The notes beneath the pieces were generated by a model that worked only from the letters and a program-made list of their open reading frames with translations, ran no database searches and was not told the DNA's origin. A stretch of DNA of 64,000 nt, taken from contig NC_079878.1 of NCBI RefSeq assembly GCF_029227915.1, positions 19,406,001 to 19,470,000 on the forward strand, read 5' to 3'. Shown here one piece after another: positions 47,496 to 57,487 of the stretch; positions within the stretch are counted from its first letter, which is position 1, and every line of letters starts with the position of its first letter. The position numbers and the translations under genes are program-made. This DNA is from Hydractinia symbiolongicarpus. Taxonomy: Eukaryota; Cnidaria; Hydrozoa; Anthoathecata; Hydractiniidae.

Positions 47496-48519
47496 GGAAG
47501 ATGAAACCTACTACGCCTATACAGTCGACTTCCTCAGCTAAATCAAACCAAGGTAACTGAATGTTCTGGTTTCTCTGTAACAGATACCAAATTGATAGAC
47601 GTTTAGGTTACATGCTTTTTCTTGTTTGTTTTTTTGGGTTCTTTTTCTTACAGTTTAGGTATGGAGTCAAATCTCAGCTATATACATGTTTTTTTATACT
47701 TAAGAAAAAAGTAATCGAGTCGCTAGCATTGAGTCATGCATATGTACCTTAAAAGAAAGATATTTTTGCGGAATTTGTTTTTGCATATTTGCCCCTAATC
47801 CGCAAAATTCAAGAAAAACCACTTTTTACCTTAATTTTAAATATATATTTCAGGGAAGAAGAGAGCTGCTACACCACCACCTTCACAAAAGTCAACGTCG
47901 TCAGCTCAGTCAGGCCAAGGTAAATGCATAATCTGATTTCTGGGAAAAATTGATAATATTTACTGTGAAAAATGTGTGATCTAGCTATAAGTAACTCCAT
48001 TTTAAGGTAGTTTCCACAACAAGTGGTTGCTCCAATTTTGAATTGCAAACAGTTTTTCGTTGTTCATGTCAATCTCTATCTAACTACCAAGTTCATTCTT
48101 AGTTATGGTTTGACTTTTCAGGTTTACTTTGTTATGTGCATGATTTATCACCGATTAAACGAGGATCGGTGTCAGGCATCGAATACTTCAACTGTTGAGT
48201 TCAAAGCCAAGACAATGCGCAAAAGGCAGTGTGTTTCAGCCCACGTAAGCATAAAATGTTATCAAATGTGGAAAATTCAAAATCCCCTGTGAAAATTAAC
48301 AAGGTATTATTTAAAGGTAATGATATAATGATTAATGATCGAAGTAACATAGAGTTTGTCGAGGCTAAACAAGTTACCTTTGAATTTAACAAAAAGTTAT
48401 CCAAAAATTCTGTGGTGACATTGCAAGACCTATCAAGTCGTATGAAGAAACTGCGCACCAAACTAAGCAAAGAGAAATCAAGAAGCAGAAAGTTATTATT
48501 GTTTATGAAAATATTCTAA
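47496..48519 (+). pseudogene. Exons of an unclassified gene or gene fragment with SPVK motif
   Basis: Two short exons with consensus splice sites have similar sequences: 47496-47552 (KMKPTTPIQSTSSAKSNQ) and 47854-47919 (KKRAATPPPSQKSTSSAQSG). They are 57 and 66 bases long, both multiples of three, and look like duplicates. A third segment from about 48122 reads LCYVHDLSPIKRGS, meets one TGA near 48198, and then continues in frame through CFSPRKHKML, SKSPVKINKVLFKG and a charged helical tail (SSRMKKLRTKLSKEKSRSRK) to 48519. The FSPRK...SPVK pattern recalls a large family of uncharacterised cnidarian proteins, from memory. No 5' exon is seen. The internal TGA suggests a pseudogene or a missed junction. 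Confidence 0.5.
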
Positions 48520-48720
48520 GAAAATTAGTGTTGTATGGAGATGATGTAGGATCCCTAAAGCAAAATCAATCCTATACCGTGAAAAACCTAGAATTGCTTC
48601 TGAGTAATAATTAAAAAACTAAATGACTAGATTGTAAAACTTAATATCCAAAACTTTACCTTCTACTTCTCTGGAGAATCCATAATAATTTTCATTGCTG
48701 GTGACATTTACCGCTTTTAG

Positions 48721-49560
48721 AGACATTTCGCCTTTGTAACACTTAATGTTACAGCTGTCATCGCCATCGAAACCCTATCCAACAACCAGGATCAACCTAT
48801 GTTCAAACGTGCCGATTTGGGGCGTTTCCTGGGTATTGAAAAGGTTAAAAATATGACGATACCTTCAACGTTCCTATCTACCAGGTCTGAAATAACAGGG
48901 TCTTATGAGGCATCTCCTATGGGCCCCCAATCAGGTATGCGAGGAGGAAAGAAAAATAGGCATGATATATTCGTCACGCTTAAAGCGCATTAGAGAAAAC
49001 TCAAGGCTGCAGGGGTCATCAAATGGCTAGCCCGGGCAGGTGTCCGAAAACTGCAAGATGTAATTAAAGAGCATCGCCAGGCTCTGCAGGATAGGGACGG
49101 GGCCCTGGCCTTACTCAGTGATAAAATTGAGGATAGGGACAACCAACTCGTGGCACTCGGGGATGAGCTCGAGGATAGGGATGAACAACTTAGTGCTCTT
49201 AAACAGGACAACTCGGAACTACGGCATAGACATGTTACACACCGATATCAATATGATACCGTGCTATGCGTGGTTGATAAAAACGATCCCTATGAGCATG
49301 GAAAAAAAGGCATACATAAGCACTTTATGATCCGATGCCAACGTAGGCAACTCGGTGCAAGAATAAGCACGTTAGGGGAGATCTACCCCGAGATGACTGT
49401 GAGGAAACCGGAATGCGATGATTCTAATGCTGTACATGCCTGGTGCCGATTCAGAGACGATACCCTAGGCATTGAGAATTATTACCTCAATCACTTCACG
49501 TTACCCGACGATGATACGCGGGATATATTAGAGGGGGTGTTTGACATTGATATGTCGTAA
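48721..49560 (+). pseudogene. BRO/MSV199-like protein, one in-frame stop
   Basis: The frame is open from 48721 to 49560 except for one TAG at 48991. The N-terminal part (FKRADLGRFLGIEKVKN, then HDIFVTL) resembles the MSV199/BRO N-terminal DNA-binding domain of large DNA viruses. It is followed by a coiled-coil with repeated DRD/EDRD units (residues encoded 49080-49200), then a basic/aromatic C-terminal domain (RYQYDTVLCVVDKNDPY) of the type seen at the end of such viral proteins. An upstream stop at 48718 leaves the natural start uncertain; the first ATG is 48799. Function is unknown; DNA binding is inferred from the family. Confidence 0.6.
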
Positions 49561-49598
49561 GCAGGAGGTAATTTTAATACCCACAATACGATATCCAG

Positions 49599-50163
49599 GT
49601 GCCTTGCTGTATCAAGGCAGGGTCATTGACTGGATATCGCCCAACTTGCCTGGACAATTTTAGGTATCGCGGTGGAGTATACTACGAAGGTTTTGAATAC
49701 CCCACCGATGAAGATCTTTTGAACAGGTTGGCATCAGGCGAAAAAGCATGGGGTACATTTGCAAGAAGCGAGATGAACGATGATCTCGAGGATGATATTG
49801 AACGTCTAGGGCTCCATATCGTTGCGGATCGTTGCGGCTAAAGAGAACAACTATTGGGCACTCTGTTATCAGGTCATCAAGGATAGGGATTTGAAGCTAT
49901 CGGATTTGGCTGATATTTCAACAATAGGCAATATCCTCAACTTTCCGATGCCAGATAGACGCCTAGTCGATATTGATTTGGAGAATGAGCCTAATGTTAT
50001 CAAAAGTATCGTCTATGGATACCCGTTCTACACCCAGCATCCTTTGGACTATGTAAGGTATCTGAATGAAGATGATGGCGAGGATGATGAAATAGATCTG
50101 GGTGATCTAGGGGAACTCGTGAAAGCATTTTACCATTCCTTGATAACATCCGGCGGTACCTGA
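49599..50163 (+). pseudogene. Acidic unknown protein, frameshifted by a 10-bp duplication
   Basis: Two ORFs (49599-49841 and 49822-50163) are one gene split by a tandem repeat: CGTTGCGGAT is followed at once by CGTTGCGG at about 49823-49840. The first ORF has YRGGVYYEGFEYPTDEDLL and the second KENNYWALCYQVIKDRDLK and a very acidic tail (NEDDGEDDEIDLGDLGE). I do not recognise the family. It ends facing the integrase gene, overlapping its 3' end by about 30 bases. Confidence 0.5.
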
Positions 50164-51133
50164 ACATCCTCTGGTACCTGCATGAGTTCTTCTTGCACGA
50201 AGCTTCTTTCGGGACCGTCCTTTAAATAGTAAAGTATTCGACTACCTGCCACTATACGATCCAACCCGTAAGTATGTTTGCTCCAAAAGGCGTCAGTGGC
50301 GCGTCTTTTCGAGTCCCCATGTTCTTCCCCGGGTTGTAGCAGATACAAGTACAGCCCATTCTCAGGTAGGGGTCTTTCCTCGGTATATTGCTGACTTTTT
50401 GCAAGCAATACATCATCTAGTTTGATCGCCTTGTTAGGTTTCATCTCAATCATGGCAGTCTTTTTGTTGTTTAGACTTTTTACGATAGTGTACAGGTGCT
50501 TGACTCAAATGGGGCTAGGCTCCCCAGAGACCAGCTCTTGCGCATCCTGAGGCTTGAAGAGTCTTTCAGTGAGGACCTTGTTGTACGACTCTACAAAGGC
50601 CGTAAACATATGATTATATTTTGTGGTAGCCCGTTTAATCTCAACCCCCTTGTCCTCCAGCAGCTTGATTACATCTGACTTGAACTCAGAACCATTGTCA
50701 CACTGAAAGGTTTTTGGGTAGTATAAAGTTCCTGCCTTGTATATATCTTTGATCATGTGCGACCTCGCTGGCCTGTTTGGTACGTGGAGATCTAGCTACC
50801 TTGTACCTTGAGGCAACGTCAATACCTGTCAGGATGTACTTGTACGTATTGCCATACAACCTATCATGGGTCATGTACAGTAAATCAACTGGTGCATCTC
50901 ATTCGGTGTCGTAATGGTGAAGTGTGGATAATCGATCTTTTAGGGCCCTTGATGTGTCGTGAATCAAGAGCTGCCTGGATAGCCAGTAGGTGACCTTCTT
51001 TTTGGATAGGCCAGCTTCTGCAGCAAGTAATTTTATGGCCTTGCGGCCAGTCCAGAGATGTTCTGGGGTGTAGTAGATATTGCTTAGCTTTTCAGCCTCC
51101 TCTTCCGTAACAATATGTGGTGATTTTTCAGAA
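50130..51133 (-). pseudogene. Polinton-type DDE integrase, broken
   Basis: Retroviral-type integrase that would insert the element. Read on the minus strand: an N-terminal helix-turn-helix-like part (KLSNIYYTPEHLW, AGLSKKKVTYWLSRQLL), then a TGA at 50899-50901, then the core with candidate catalytic residues in APVDLLYM (first Asp), FQCDNGSEFKSDV (second Asp) and AFVESYNKVL (Glu), in a D-x35-E arrangement. A frameshift occurs near 50757 between DVASRYK and the ORF starting MIKDIYKAG. Another break near 50480-50505 precedes the C-terminal SH3-like part (RRATDAFWSKHTYGLDR, RILYYLKDGPERSFVQEEL). No HHCC zinc motif is clear at the N-terminus and the start codon is not identified. All three acidic positions survive, but the frame is broken three times. 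Confidence 0.85.
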
Positions 51134-51161
51134 ATGTTTATTATATGTCAGAAAAACGTTC

Positions 51162-51300
51162 TTACAAATACTTATATGCCGCGAAGCCTAGCAGGGATAA
51201 GGAGCCAACAACAAAGGTCAATTCCCCATCTTGTTGCTCCTTTGAGGGGGTCTAAAAATCGGACAATTGTGGGGCCTTCTTCTTTGAAGCAATGTAGAAT
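51162..51300 (-). pseudogene. Small single-span membrane protein remnant
   Basis: A short minus-strand frame reads SKKKAPQLSD, a stop, then a polar stretch and a hydrophobic C-terminus (FVVGSLSLLGFAAYKYL) ending at 51162. Tiny tail-anchored proteins of this kind are common in Polinton-like genomes. No start codon is evident. It directly follows the small gene at 51303-51512. Confidence 0.35.
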
Positions 51301-51302
51301 TT

Positions 51303-51512
51303 CTACATATCGTCATCCAGTTCACGAAGGCTTTTACCTGCCTTTATTCTTATCCACTGGGCCTGAGCATCATTGAGTTTTTCCATAGCCCTATCGTGCC
51401 TTTTCCGTTCCGCCTCACCGTGTCCTACAAGTTTCGAAAACAAGAAGTTAGTGCCACTGAATGCTAGGGCGTTTATAGCCGCACCGCCGTCGATAACAGC
51501 AATCGTTGCCAT
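51303..51512 (-). CDS. Small Polinton protein, hydrophobic N-terminus and charged helix
   Basis: Starts at the ATG at 51512 (MATIAVIDGGAAINALAFSG), giving 69 residues. The N-terminal half is hydrophobic and could insert in a membrane; the C-terminal half is a charged amphipathic helix (GEAERKRHDRAMEKLNDAQA). It overlaps the end of the upstream nuclease gene by a few bases, as is usual in compact viral genomes. A longer reading from a GTG at 51557 is less likely. No lesion is seen. Role unknown. Confidence 0.55.
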   Translation of the reverse strand: MATIAVIDGGAAINALAFSGTNFLFSKLVGHGEAERKRHDRAMEKLNDAQAQWIRIKAGKSLRELDDDM

Positions 51513-51516
51513 CTCT

Positions 51517-52181
51517 TTATTTTGATACGAAACGATTGCCTTTTGCAATGTTTTCACTTGCCCACATAGGTTGCGTGTTGGTGTAGTGTAGTCTTTTTGC
51601 TACCTCGGCAAGCGACGGAGCATCCCTATTTTCCTTATATTGAATCGGTACCTTGTGAACGATATGTCACTCTCCATGGTTGTCCCAGGTCATCCCTTCA
51701 GAAAACTGAGCTTCGACATGGCCCTGCAGCGTCGCGATATCGCAACCTAGATACTCCCGAGAACTAAGCTCCTTATTTCCCTGTAAAGCTTTGTGTGTTC
51801 GGCTACGTATAACATGGGTGAGATGACCGGCAGGATCGTGAATTGGACAGGTGGATCTCAGTTTTCCATGGTCGCAAATCTGGCTGCCTTTACACTCTTT
51901 GCATTGGTATCCCAACCTTTGATGGTGGCAATACTGACTGCCCTTGCATTCTCCACACTCCTTGCAATAGGCCCTCCGCCTTTCATGTTTGCAAATCTGG
52001 CTTCCTTTACAGTCTTTGCACTGACCCCTCCGCCTTAGATGCGGACACCTATTGCGTTCACGTGACGCCTTGCTAGCATCGAGGCACTTGATGCACATTC
52101 TTGTCTGTTGACCGTTACGCTTGATCCTGAAATTTCCTAAAGATAAAAAAAGAGTTTACATTTCAGGCAGCTCTTTTCCAT
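51517..52181 (-). pseudogene. Cys-repeat protein fused to HNH-like nuclease, broken
   Basis: From an ATG at 52181 (MEKSCLKCK) a frameshift near 52135 leads into an ORF with CIKCLDASKASRERN, then three to four repeats of C-x2-C-G-S-Q-x-C-x-H-x5-C type (CKECKGSQICDHGK), then CPIHDPAGHLTHVIRSR and REYLGCDIATLQGHVEAQF. The latter matches the region preceding an HNH motif in phage and giant-virus endonucleases. A TGA at 51667-51669 falls where that family has the Trp of its EWHIDH box; the same frame continues as HIVHKVP, then LHYTNTQPMWASEN, and ends at 51517. The central acidic residue of the HNH core is Val here. Repeats resemble the EsV-1-7 motif of algal viruses. Proposed role, by family only: DNA-cutting zinc protein. 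Confidence 0.7.
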
Positions 52182-52249
52182 ATTGACTCTTTTTTGCCCC
52201 TAGGGACAAACACGAGTTGTGGTCTAGTACTCCACAGAATGAAACCGTA

Positions 52250-53072
52250 TTTATTCCGACTGTTTGCTCTTCTTGCAGTCCTTACAACAAGCCCTCTGTT
52301 TTCCATGCTCGCAAATCTGACTGCTTTTACAGTCCTTACAGTAGGCCCTCCTTTTTTCATGATGTCAAATATCTCTACCACCGCATTCTTTACACTGGGA
52401 TCTCCGCCTACCATGGGGGTATTTGTTACGTTCCCGTGACGCCTTCTTTTTATCCAGGCAACATATACAACTTGTTGCCGTCTTTCCATTTTTCAACACC
52501 CTAAATTCATCTAGGGCCAACACGTTTTTACACTTCGAGCAGCTCCTGGTTCCCTCCGGCTGTTTGCTCTTCTTGCATTCCTTGCAGCGATACCTTATCC
52601 TTTCATGAGGGCAAATCTGACTGCCCTTGCACTCTTTGCAGCAGGCTCTCCTCCTTTCATGCCAGCAGATTTGACTACCCTGGCACTCTTTGCAGCAGGC
52701 TCTCTTTTTTTCATGCAGGCAGATTTGACTACCCTTGCATTCTTTACACCGAGATCTCATCCTTTCATGAGGACAAATCTGACTTCCCTTGCAGTCTTTG
52801 CAGATGGATCTCTGCCTTTGATGGGGACAAATCTGACTTCCCCCTGCATTCTTTACAATAGGCCCTCATCCTTTGATGGTGGCATATTTGACTCCCTCCA
52901 CAGTCTTTACACTCTGATTTTCGCCTACCATGGGGCATTTGTTACGTTCCCATGAAGCCTTCTTTTTATCCAGGCATTTGATGCATGTCTTTGTAGTTTG
53001 ACCATTTTCCAGCACCCTAAATGCATCTAGCTAAAGACTCTTGTTACATTTTGAGCAGTTCTTGTTTTCCAT
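52250..53072 (-). pseudogene. Second Cys-repeat protein with 54-bp internal repeats
   Basis: Begins at an ATG at 53072 (MENKNCSKCNKSL) and shows the same head module twice: CIKCLDKKKASWERNKC and, near 52440, CICCLDKKKASRERNKYP. Between them are about six copies of an 18-residue unit, for example CKECKGSQICLHEKKRAC. The DNA is correspondingly repeated with a 54-bp period from about 52590 to 52960. Several frameshifts and stops occur (near 52860, a TGA at 52365 and later), so it is not expressible as one protein. No nuclease domain follows in this copy. Each unit has the Cys and His residues to bind a metal ion. Confidence 0.65.
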
Positions 53073-53117
53073 ATTGACTCGTTTTTGCCCCTGGAGGACC
53101 AACACGAGTTGTGGTCA

Positions 53118-54245
53118 TTAGTACTCCACGCTATGAAACCTACCATCAAAGATGTTCAGCTGCGTGTCCTGCAGAAGGTAAACATAGCATTTGAAATCCC
53201 CAGTTCCGTCGGCTTTCTTGGTCATATGGAGGGTTATGCCATCACTCAGGAGTTGTAGAGGACTTCCGCTACCGTGCAGGCTGTCATCGGGAGAGGCCCG
53301 GAAATCGACGAATAGGGCGTAGCGTTCATTAAAGAATTGCCCGATGGTGACATTGCTATCGTGGGCACCGAAAATGTTCACGATCTGTTCGAGGTGGTCC
53401 TTGGCAAGCATAGCATGTGAGTATAACTCATTCGGCTCCCCCTCAACGGTAACGCTAATCTTCTCAATTTTTGGATTGTAGAAGACCTCATTGACAGCAG
53501 CATAGGCCTTAACTTTTCCGGGGTCTATGAACAATAGCAAGATACCTTTGAGGCTTTTCGCGGGAGTGTCAATTTGGAGGTTGTATGAGGTGTCTGCTTT
53601 CTTCATGGTCACCACCTTGCTCCTCAGGATCCATTCATACGGCAAAGCGTGTCTCGCATACCTTGACATCATAGTGCAAGCGCTATGATGTCACATCAAG
53701 CACTTCAGCTTGATGTTGGTAATCTTGTATCCGGCATCAGCAGCCTTGGCCGCCGTGCTTCCCGAGGCCGCAGTACCCCCATCTTTGATCACGTCGGCAT
53801 ATGCCGCCAAATGCAGGACAAACTGCAATCTGTCATGGTGTCCTTGCTGATAAAACGGCAAGTCTCGGGTCAACTCAAACATTTTACCCATTGGTATGCA
53901 GAAGGTGTTACCATACACTGCGGCGATGGCCTTTTCTTCATCGGTCCCCACGTGGTCGCTGGCACTGATCTGCAAGGCTCTGATCGTTCCGTCATTTGGG
54001 TTAATGCCGTCTAGGATGAGGTTGTTGTCCCGATCGAACTTGGATAGCCACAAGTCCCGGTACACTACCAGGGTGTTGTAGTCGCTAATATTCTGTACCT
54101 CGTTGCCGTTCAAGGTGATACGTAGATTATTCACCAGATTTTTGCCAATGTTGCTGACAATGGTACGTTTCGTATTGGTTCCCGTCAACGTCAGATCAAA
54201 CACAAGCTTGAGACTCTCTGGGAAAATGACATCATTCTGGGACAT
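53118..54245 (-). pseudogene. Major capsid protein (double jelly-roll type), one in-frame TGA
   Basis: One minus-strand frame from the ATG at 54245 to 53118, about 375 codons, interrupted only by a TGA at 53691-53693. The first half has strand-like segments (FPESLKLVFDLTLTGTN, NNLRITLNGNEVQNIS, FCIPMGKMFELTRDLPFY), and the second half a similar series (LKGILLLFIDPGK, NPKIEKISVTVEGEPNELY). Length, strand pattern and place among Polinton genes fit the major capsid protein that forms trimeric capsomers. Family assignment comes from remembered similarity to cnidarian Polinton capsid proteins, not from a search. The intact halves suggest recent inactivation. Confidence 0.72.
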
Positions 54246-54390
54246 GTTTGGGATATCAACATAGAGGTCTTCGTTCTGATTGATTGTAGAAGATATGTGG
54301 CTTATCTAAACCCTCTGTTTTCGGCCCTTAATCCCGAAAAGCTGTTTCGTTTCTGCATTATATTATATAGGAAATCTGATAGGAAATAAA

Positions 54391-55326
54391 ATGGCTGATA
54401 ATCCATTATATTTGCATGAGGATGATATTGGTAGGGATGATAAGGGTGATAAAGAAGATACGCCATCGACGCAACAACTCCCTGGAACATCAGGGACCTC
54501 AACGCCAGAGCAGCAGTCGGGTGCGCGTAGGCGTTTGGGATTGGGACTGAGGGAACAGAATTTAGAGGATGATGTAGACGTCCTTTATGACGAGCTTAGC
54601 AAGCATTTAAATAGGACGCCGAAGGAGAAAAACTATAATTATTTTAGGGTAGGTGAGTGCAAAAAGCTTTTTTTTAGGCAGATGACGAAGGGGGAACAGG
54701 TCTATAAAGAGATAGTGCTTACGACTAAGACCGGTGAGTTAAGAGCTATTACAGCTATAGAAAAGGATTTAGGTCCTACGCGTATCAAGCCCCTAGGTTT
54801 TACCGATTATCAAACACCTAACAGGGGTAGTAGGGAAGCGGCCCAGAACCTCGCGAATGAGGTTTCTATTCTTGTATTGAATAGGGGTGAAGAGAACGCT
54901 TCGGGAAAAGAGGAGGAGAGTGAGATGATCCAGATGGAAACAATAGAGGGTATTCAAAATTTTGCATATGATGTGGAGGGTTTTGTCGATACTTCGTTTG
55001 CTGGCATCGACGACGCTGCCATCGAGGACATTGATATGAGAAAGATAAAGCTCGAAATTGAAAACCTACAGAATAACATTAAAAAATTGAAGGGTGATAT
55101 TATTAAATATGATAGCGAGATCAAGACAAAAGAGGCTAGGGTGAAAGAACTTAAGAAGCAGAAGGCTGGGAGGCAAAGGGATAGGGATATTGCCAAACTT
55201 GAGAAGGATATTGATCAATTGAAGAATGATAGGAAGGTTGCATTCGGTAGGCACGGTCTACTTTCTTCTGAGATTTTTAAGCATCTGAAAAATATCAAGG
55301 CCGAGTATGAAAATCGCCAGAGATGA
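54391..55326 (+). CDS. Coiled-coil Polinton protein, intact
   Basis: An unbroken 311-codon ORF from ATG 54391, diverging from the capsid gene with about 145 bases between them, which probably hold both promoters. The N-terminus is acidic and disordered (DDIGRDDKGDKEDTPST); a middle region has VLYDELSKHLNRTPKEKNY; the C-terminal third (55020-55320) is a long charged coiled coil (KIKLEIENLQNNIKKLKGD). No catalytic motif is seen. Similar proteins accompany cnidarian Polintons, from memory; a structural or scaffold role is only a guess. Its 3' end overlaps the next gene by 20 bases. Confidence 0.7.
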   Translation: MADNPLYLHEDDIGRDDKGDKEDTPSTQQLPGTSGTSTPEQQSGARRRLGLGLREQNLEDDVDVLYDELSKHLNRTPKEKNYNYFRVGECKKLFFRQMTKGEQVYKEIVLTTKTGELRAITAIEKDLGPTRIKPLGFTDYQTPNRGSREAAQNLANEVSILVLNRGEENASGKEEESEMIQMETIEGIQNFAYDVEGFVDTSFAGIDDAAIEDIDMRKIKLEIENLQNNIKKLKGDIIKYDSEIKTKEARVKELKKQKAGRQRDRDIAKLEKDIDQLKNDRKVAFGRHGLLSSEIFKHLKNIKAEYENRQR

Positions 55327-55684
55327 CATGCCTTTGCTTGAAAAGCTTAAAATACTCTTCAAGGAACAGGGTCTGACCATAGCAAGTATCGTCTTGGCTA
55401 TTGGCCTATTGTTTTCCACCATTGTGCTATCCGTTACGGGGGGGGAGCAGGTGCCGCAGGAGGAAGTGCCGCAGGAGGTACAGGAAAAGGGTTTGTAGAA
55501 AAGCATCTTTAAAGGCTTGGAAACTTCCTTAAATATCTGGCAGGCAAGGAAAGGTGCTGCATTGCCAGGTATTATTAGTACCGTAGTCTCGTTCTTTCTC
55601 AGGGTACCATCAACTATCGTGGAATACGCGGCAAAACATCTGTATGTAGCCATTGCTGCAGCCGCTCGTTTTGTCGTGCTGTGA
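55307..55684 (+). pseudogene. Membrane-active small protein with one in-frame TAG
   Basis: Starts inside the end of the coiled-coil gene and runs to a TGA at 55682, with a single TAG at 55496-55498. The N-terminal part contains a transmembrane helix (LTIASIVLAIGLLFSTIVLS). After the TAG the same frame holds GAALPGIISTVVSFFLR and a second hydrophobic helix near the end. Two hydrophobic segments joined by a polar linker suggest a membrane-interacting virion protein. Family known to me only as an uncharacterised Polinton companion. Confidence 0.55.
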
Positions 55685-55693
55685 GGAAATGGG

Positions 55694-56549
55694 TTACTTG
55701 AGCCAGATGTAGGCAATGATGAGTCCTACTCCAGTTATAATCATGGCAGTCTTGGTATCCTCATGCTGGTTTTGTGTTGGTTGTTCAAGTGTAGTATGAT
55801 CAGGAGGCGTGGGCGGTATGGCATGCCTAGGGGGGCGTATATGCTATAGCCTGTATAGTATGATCTGGAGGTGGTATGGTATGTTTTGTAGTATGCTTGG
55901 GAGATGTGGGTGGTATGGTATGTTTTGTGGTATGTATAGGTGGCGTAGTATGCTTAGGAGGTGTGATATGCTTTTTTGGATGGTTTGATAGCCATCTCCG
56001 TATGCCTCACAATAGGTTTGTTATTCACATCAACCTGGACACCAACATTTACATTGGCAGGTGCTATAAGATTGTTATTGTTATACCCTACAATTTTGCC
56101 TATGCGTAGGTTCAAATCGGAAGGCAGCATGTAGACGCTTGGCATAAGCGCGAAGTTTACCGGAGTTCGGGCATATTGAAGCACCTTCTGGAATTCCGTG
56201 ATGTCATGACCTACATTCTCTTGCCGTTGTACCATGGCCTTAAATGTTTGCAATAAGATATGCCTTGCTTTGTAGTTGTCTACTCTAGATGCGATCAGGG
56301 ATGCTTTGGCCCCTGCTTGCGATCCTAGTAACAAGACCACGTAAACCCTGATACTCTCGCTTAGCTTGGTCAGACCGTCCGATGTCAAGCCCTGACTTGT
56401 CAGTATAATGAACTTTACCCATTCCTCATCAACTTGGACTTGAATTTGTACAAGCTATTGAGATCTGCACCGTATTCCCTACAGACCTGCACATACCCTG
56501 ATGTCGAGTAGGGATTTTTGTACTGAGAAAAACCGTCGTCATACGGCAT
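55694..56549 (-). pseudogene. Putative virion protein with C-terminal membrane anchor, frameshifted
   Basis: Starts at ATG 56549 (MPYDDGFSQYKNPYSTSG), overlapping the stop of the preceding gene by about ten bases. A one-base frameshift near 56435 leads into the long ORF with DNYKARHILLQTFKAMVQ and FALMPSVYMLPSDLNLRIG. Further shifts near 55970 and 55825 lead through a low-complexity KHTTPP-rich linker to a C-terminal transmembrane helix (MIITGVGLIIAYIWLK) that ends at 55694. The first and middle parts recall a conserved protein of cnidarian Polintons. Together with the neighbouring 56539-56958 gene it may form a penton or minor capsid set, which is inference. Confidence 0.55.
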
Positions 56550-56958
56550 GGGCACCTTCATCCTTGCCAATATACGTCTCATGTGGTAATAGGCATGGAA
56601 TTTTAGGATGGAGTACTGACCCTGTCATATGCTTAGCAGAGATGCCTAGTGAAGTGGTTGTGCAATGGGTGGCAAAATTCACCTGCACATTCCAGTAGTC
56701 CAACGCCTGCGCTGTCCAACCCACCCTAACAGGTTCATTCAGCAGATTTGTAGGGATTTTTATGGCATATTTTCTGAATTCAGGAAATACCACCTCAATG
56801 TGCGAGTTTGTAGACACGTACAGGTCCTGATGCTCCAAGTTGGTTACACCAAGTGGCCATTCACCCCTGTTACTTTTGTACTTTGCTTCGGGTTGTACGA
56901 GTATATATTCATCCTTTTCTTCTAACAAGAAAGGGATGAAACAACTGTATATCACCAA
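56539..56958 (-). CDS. Putative minor capsid/penton-type protein
   Basis: A minus-strand ORF of about 140 codons with a beta-rich composition: YILVQPEAKYKSNRGEWPLG, LYVSTNSHIEVVFPEFRKYA, VRVGWTAQALDYWNVQVNF. This is compatible with a single jelly-roll protein. It is followed by the 55694-56549 gene with a short overlap, implying coupled expression. The start is unclear, since the first codon of the open frame is GTG and the 5' end overlaps the plus-strand gene beginning at 56936. A minor-capsid role is inferred from size, composition and neighbours. Confidence 0.5.
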   Translation of the reverse strand: MVIYSCFIPFLLEEKDEYILVQPEAKYKSNRGEWPLGVTNLEHQDLYVSTNSHIEVVFPEFRKYAIKIPTNLLNEPVRVGWTAQALDYWNVQVNFATHCTTTSLGISAKHMTGSVLHPKIPCLLPHETYIGKDEGAHAV

Positions 56959-57428
56959 TATCGAAAAGCCTACAATATTTGAGGACTACCTGGGACAGGA
57001 TAGTAGGATAGCCTTGAAATTGCCTGTATGGCTGAACCTGTACAGCGACAATGATTGCGGCCGGGATAGGTCAAACCGGTCTTAGAAACGCTTCAAAAAG
57101 GCTCGGTGTGAAATCGAAAAAACATGAAGGTATAAGGCTACTCGCTGAATCGAAATTGAACTCTATTGTTGATCTCATATCAAAGGCAATGGAAAACGGT
57201 GTGATTAGTGACTACGAGTACATTAGTAGGGAAAAGGAAAAGTATATGCTGCTAAAGAAACAGATGCGGCAACGTTTTAACCGTATCGTGAATGCCATTA
57301 ATGAACAAGAGCGTGCCCAGCTAGTTGCGAAAGGCCGTGAGGAAGGACGGCAAGAGATGCAGAATGAGATTTTCAAAAAACGTTCAACCTGCGCAGTATG
57401 TAAGCGCTACCTAGAGTCCCCCACCTGA
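56936..57428 (+). pseudogene. Unknown Polinton protein, frameshifted
   Basis: ATG at 56936 opens a frame (MKQLYITNIEKPTIFEDYLG) that closes at 57082. A second frame, overlapping from 57051, continues with AGIGQTGLRNASKRLG and then KKHEGIRLLAESKLNSIVDL, a mostly helical domain that I remember as a recurrent partner of cnidarian Polinton capsid genes, and ends with a CAVCKRYL pair at 57420. One frameshift near 57050-57080 separates the parts. Function unknown. Confidence 0.5.
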
Positions 57429-57487
57429 GTATAAGCCTTAATTTATATATTTTATAGGCCCTATAGGCCTATAAAATATATGGTTTT

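Noticed and set aside
51793-52955. Several plus-strand ORFs rich in Leu, Phe and Thr
   Set aside because: They are the reverse reading of the cysteine-repeat genes and repeat with the same 54-bp period.
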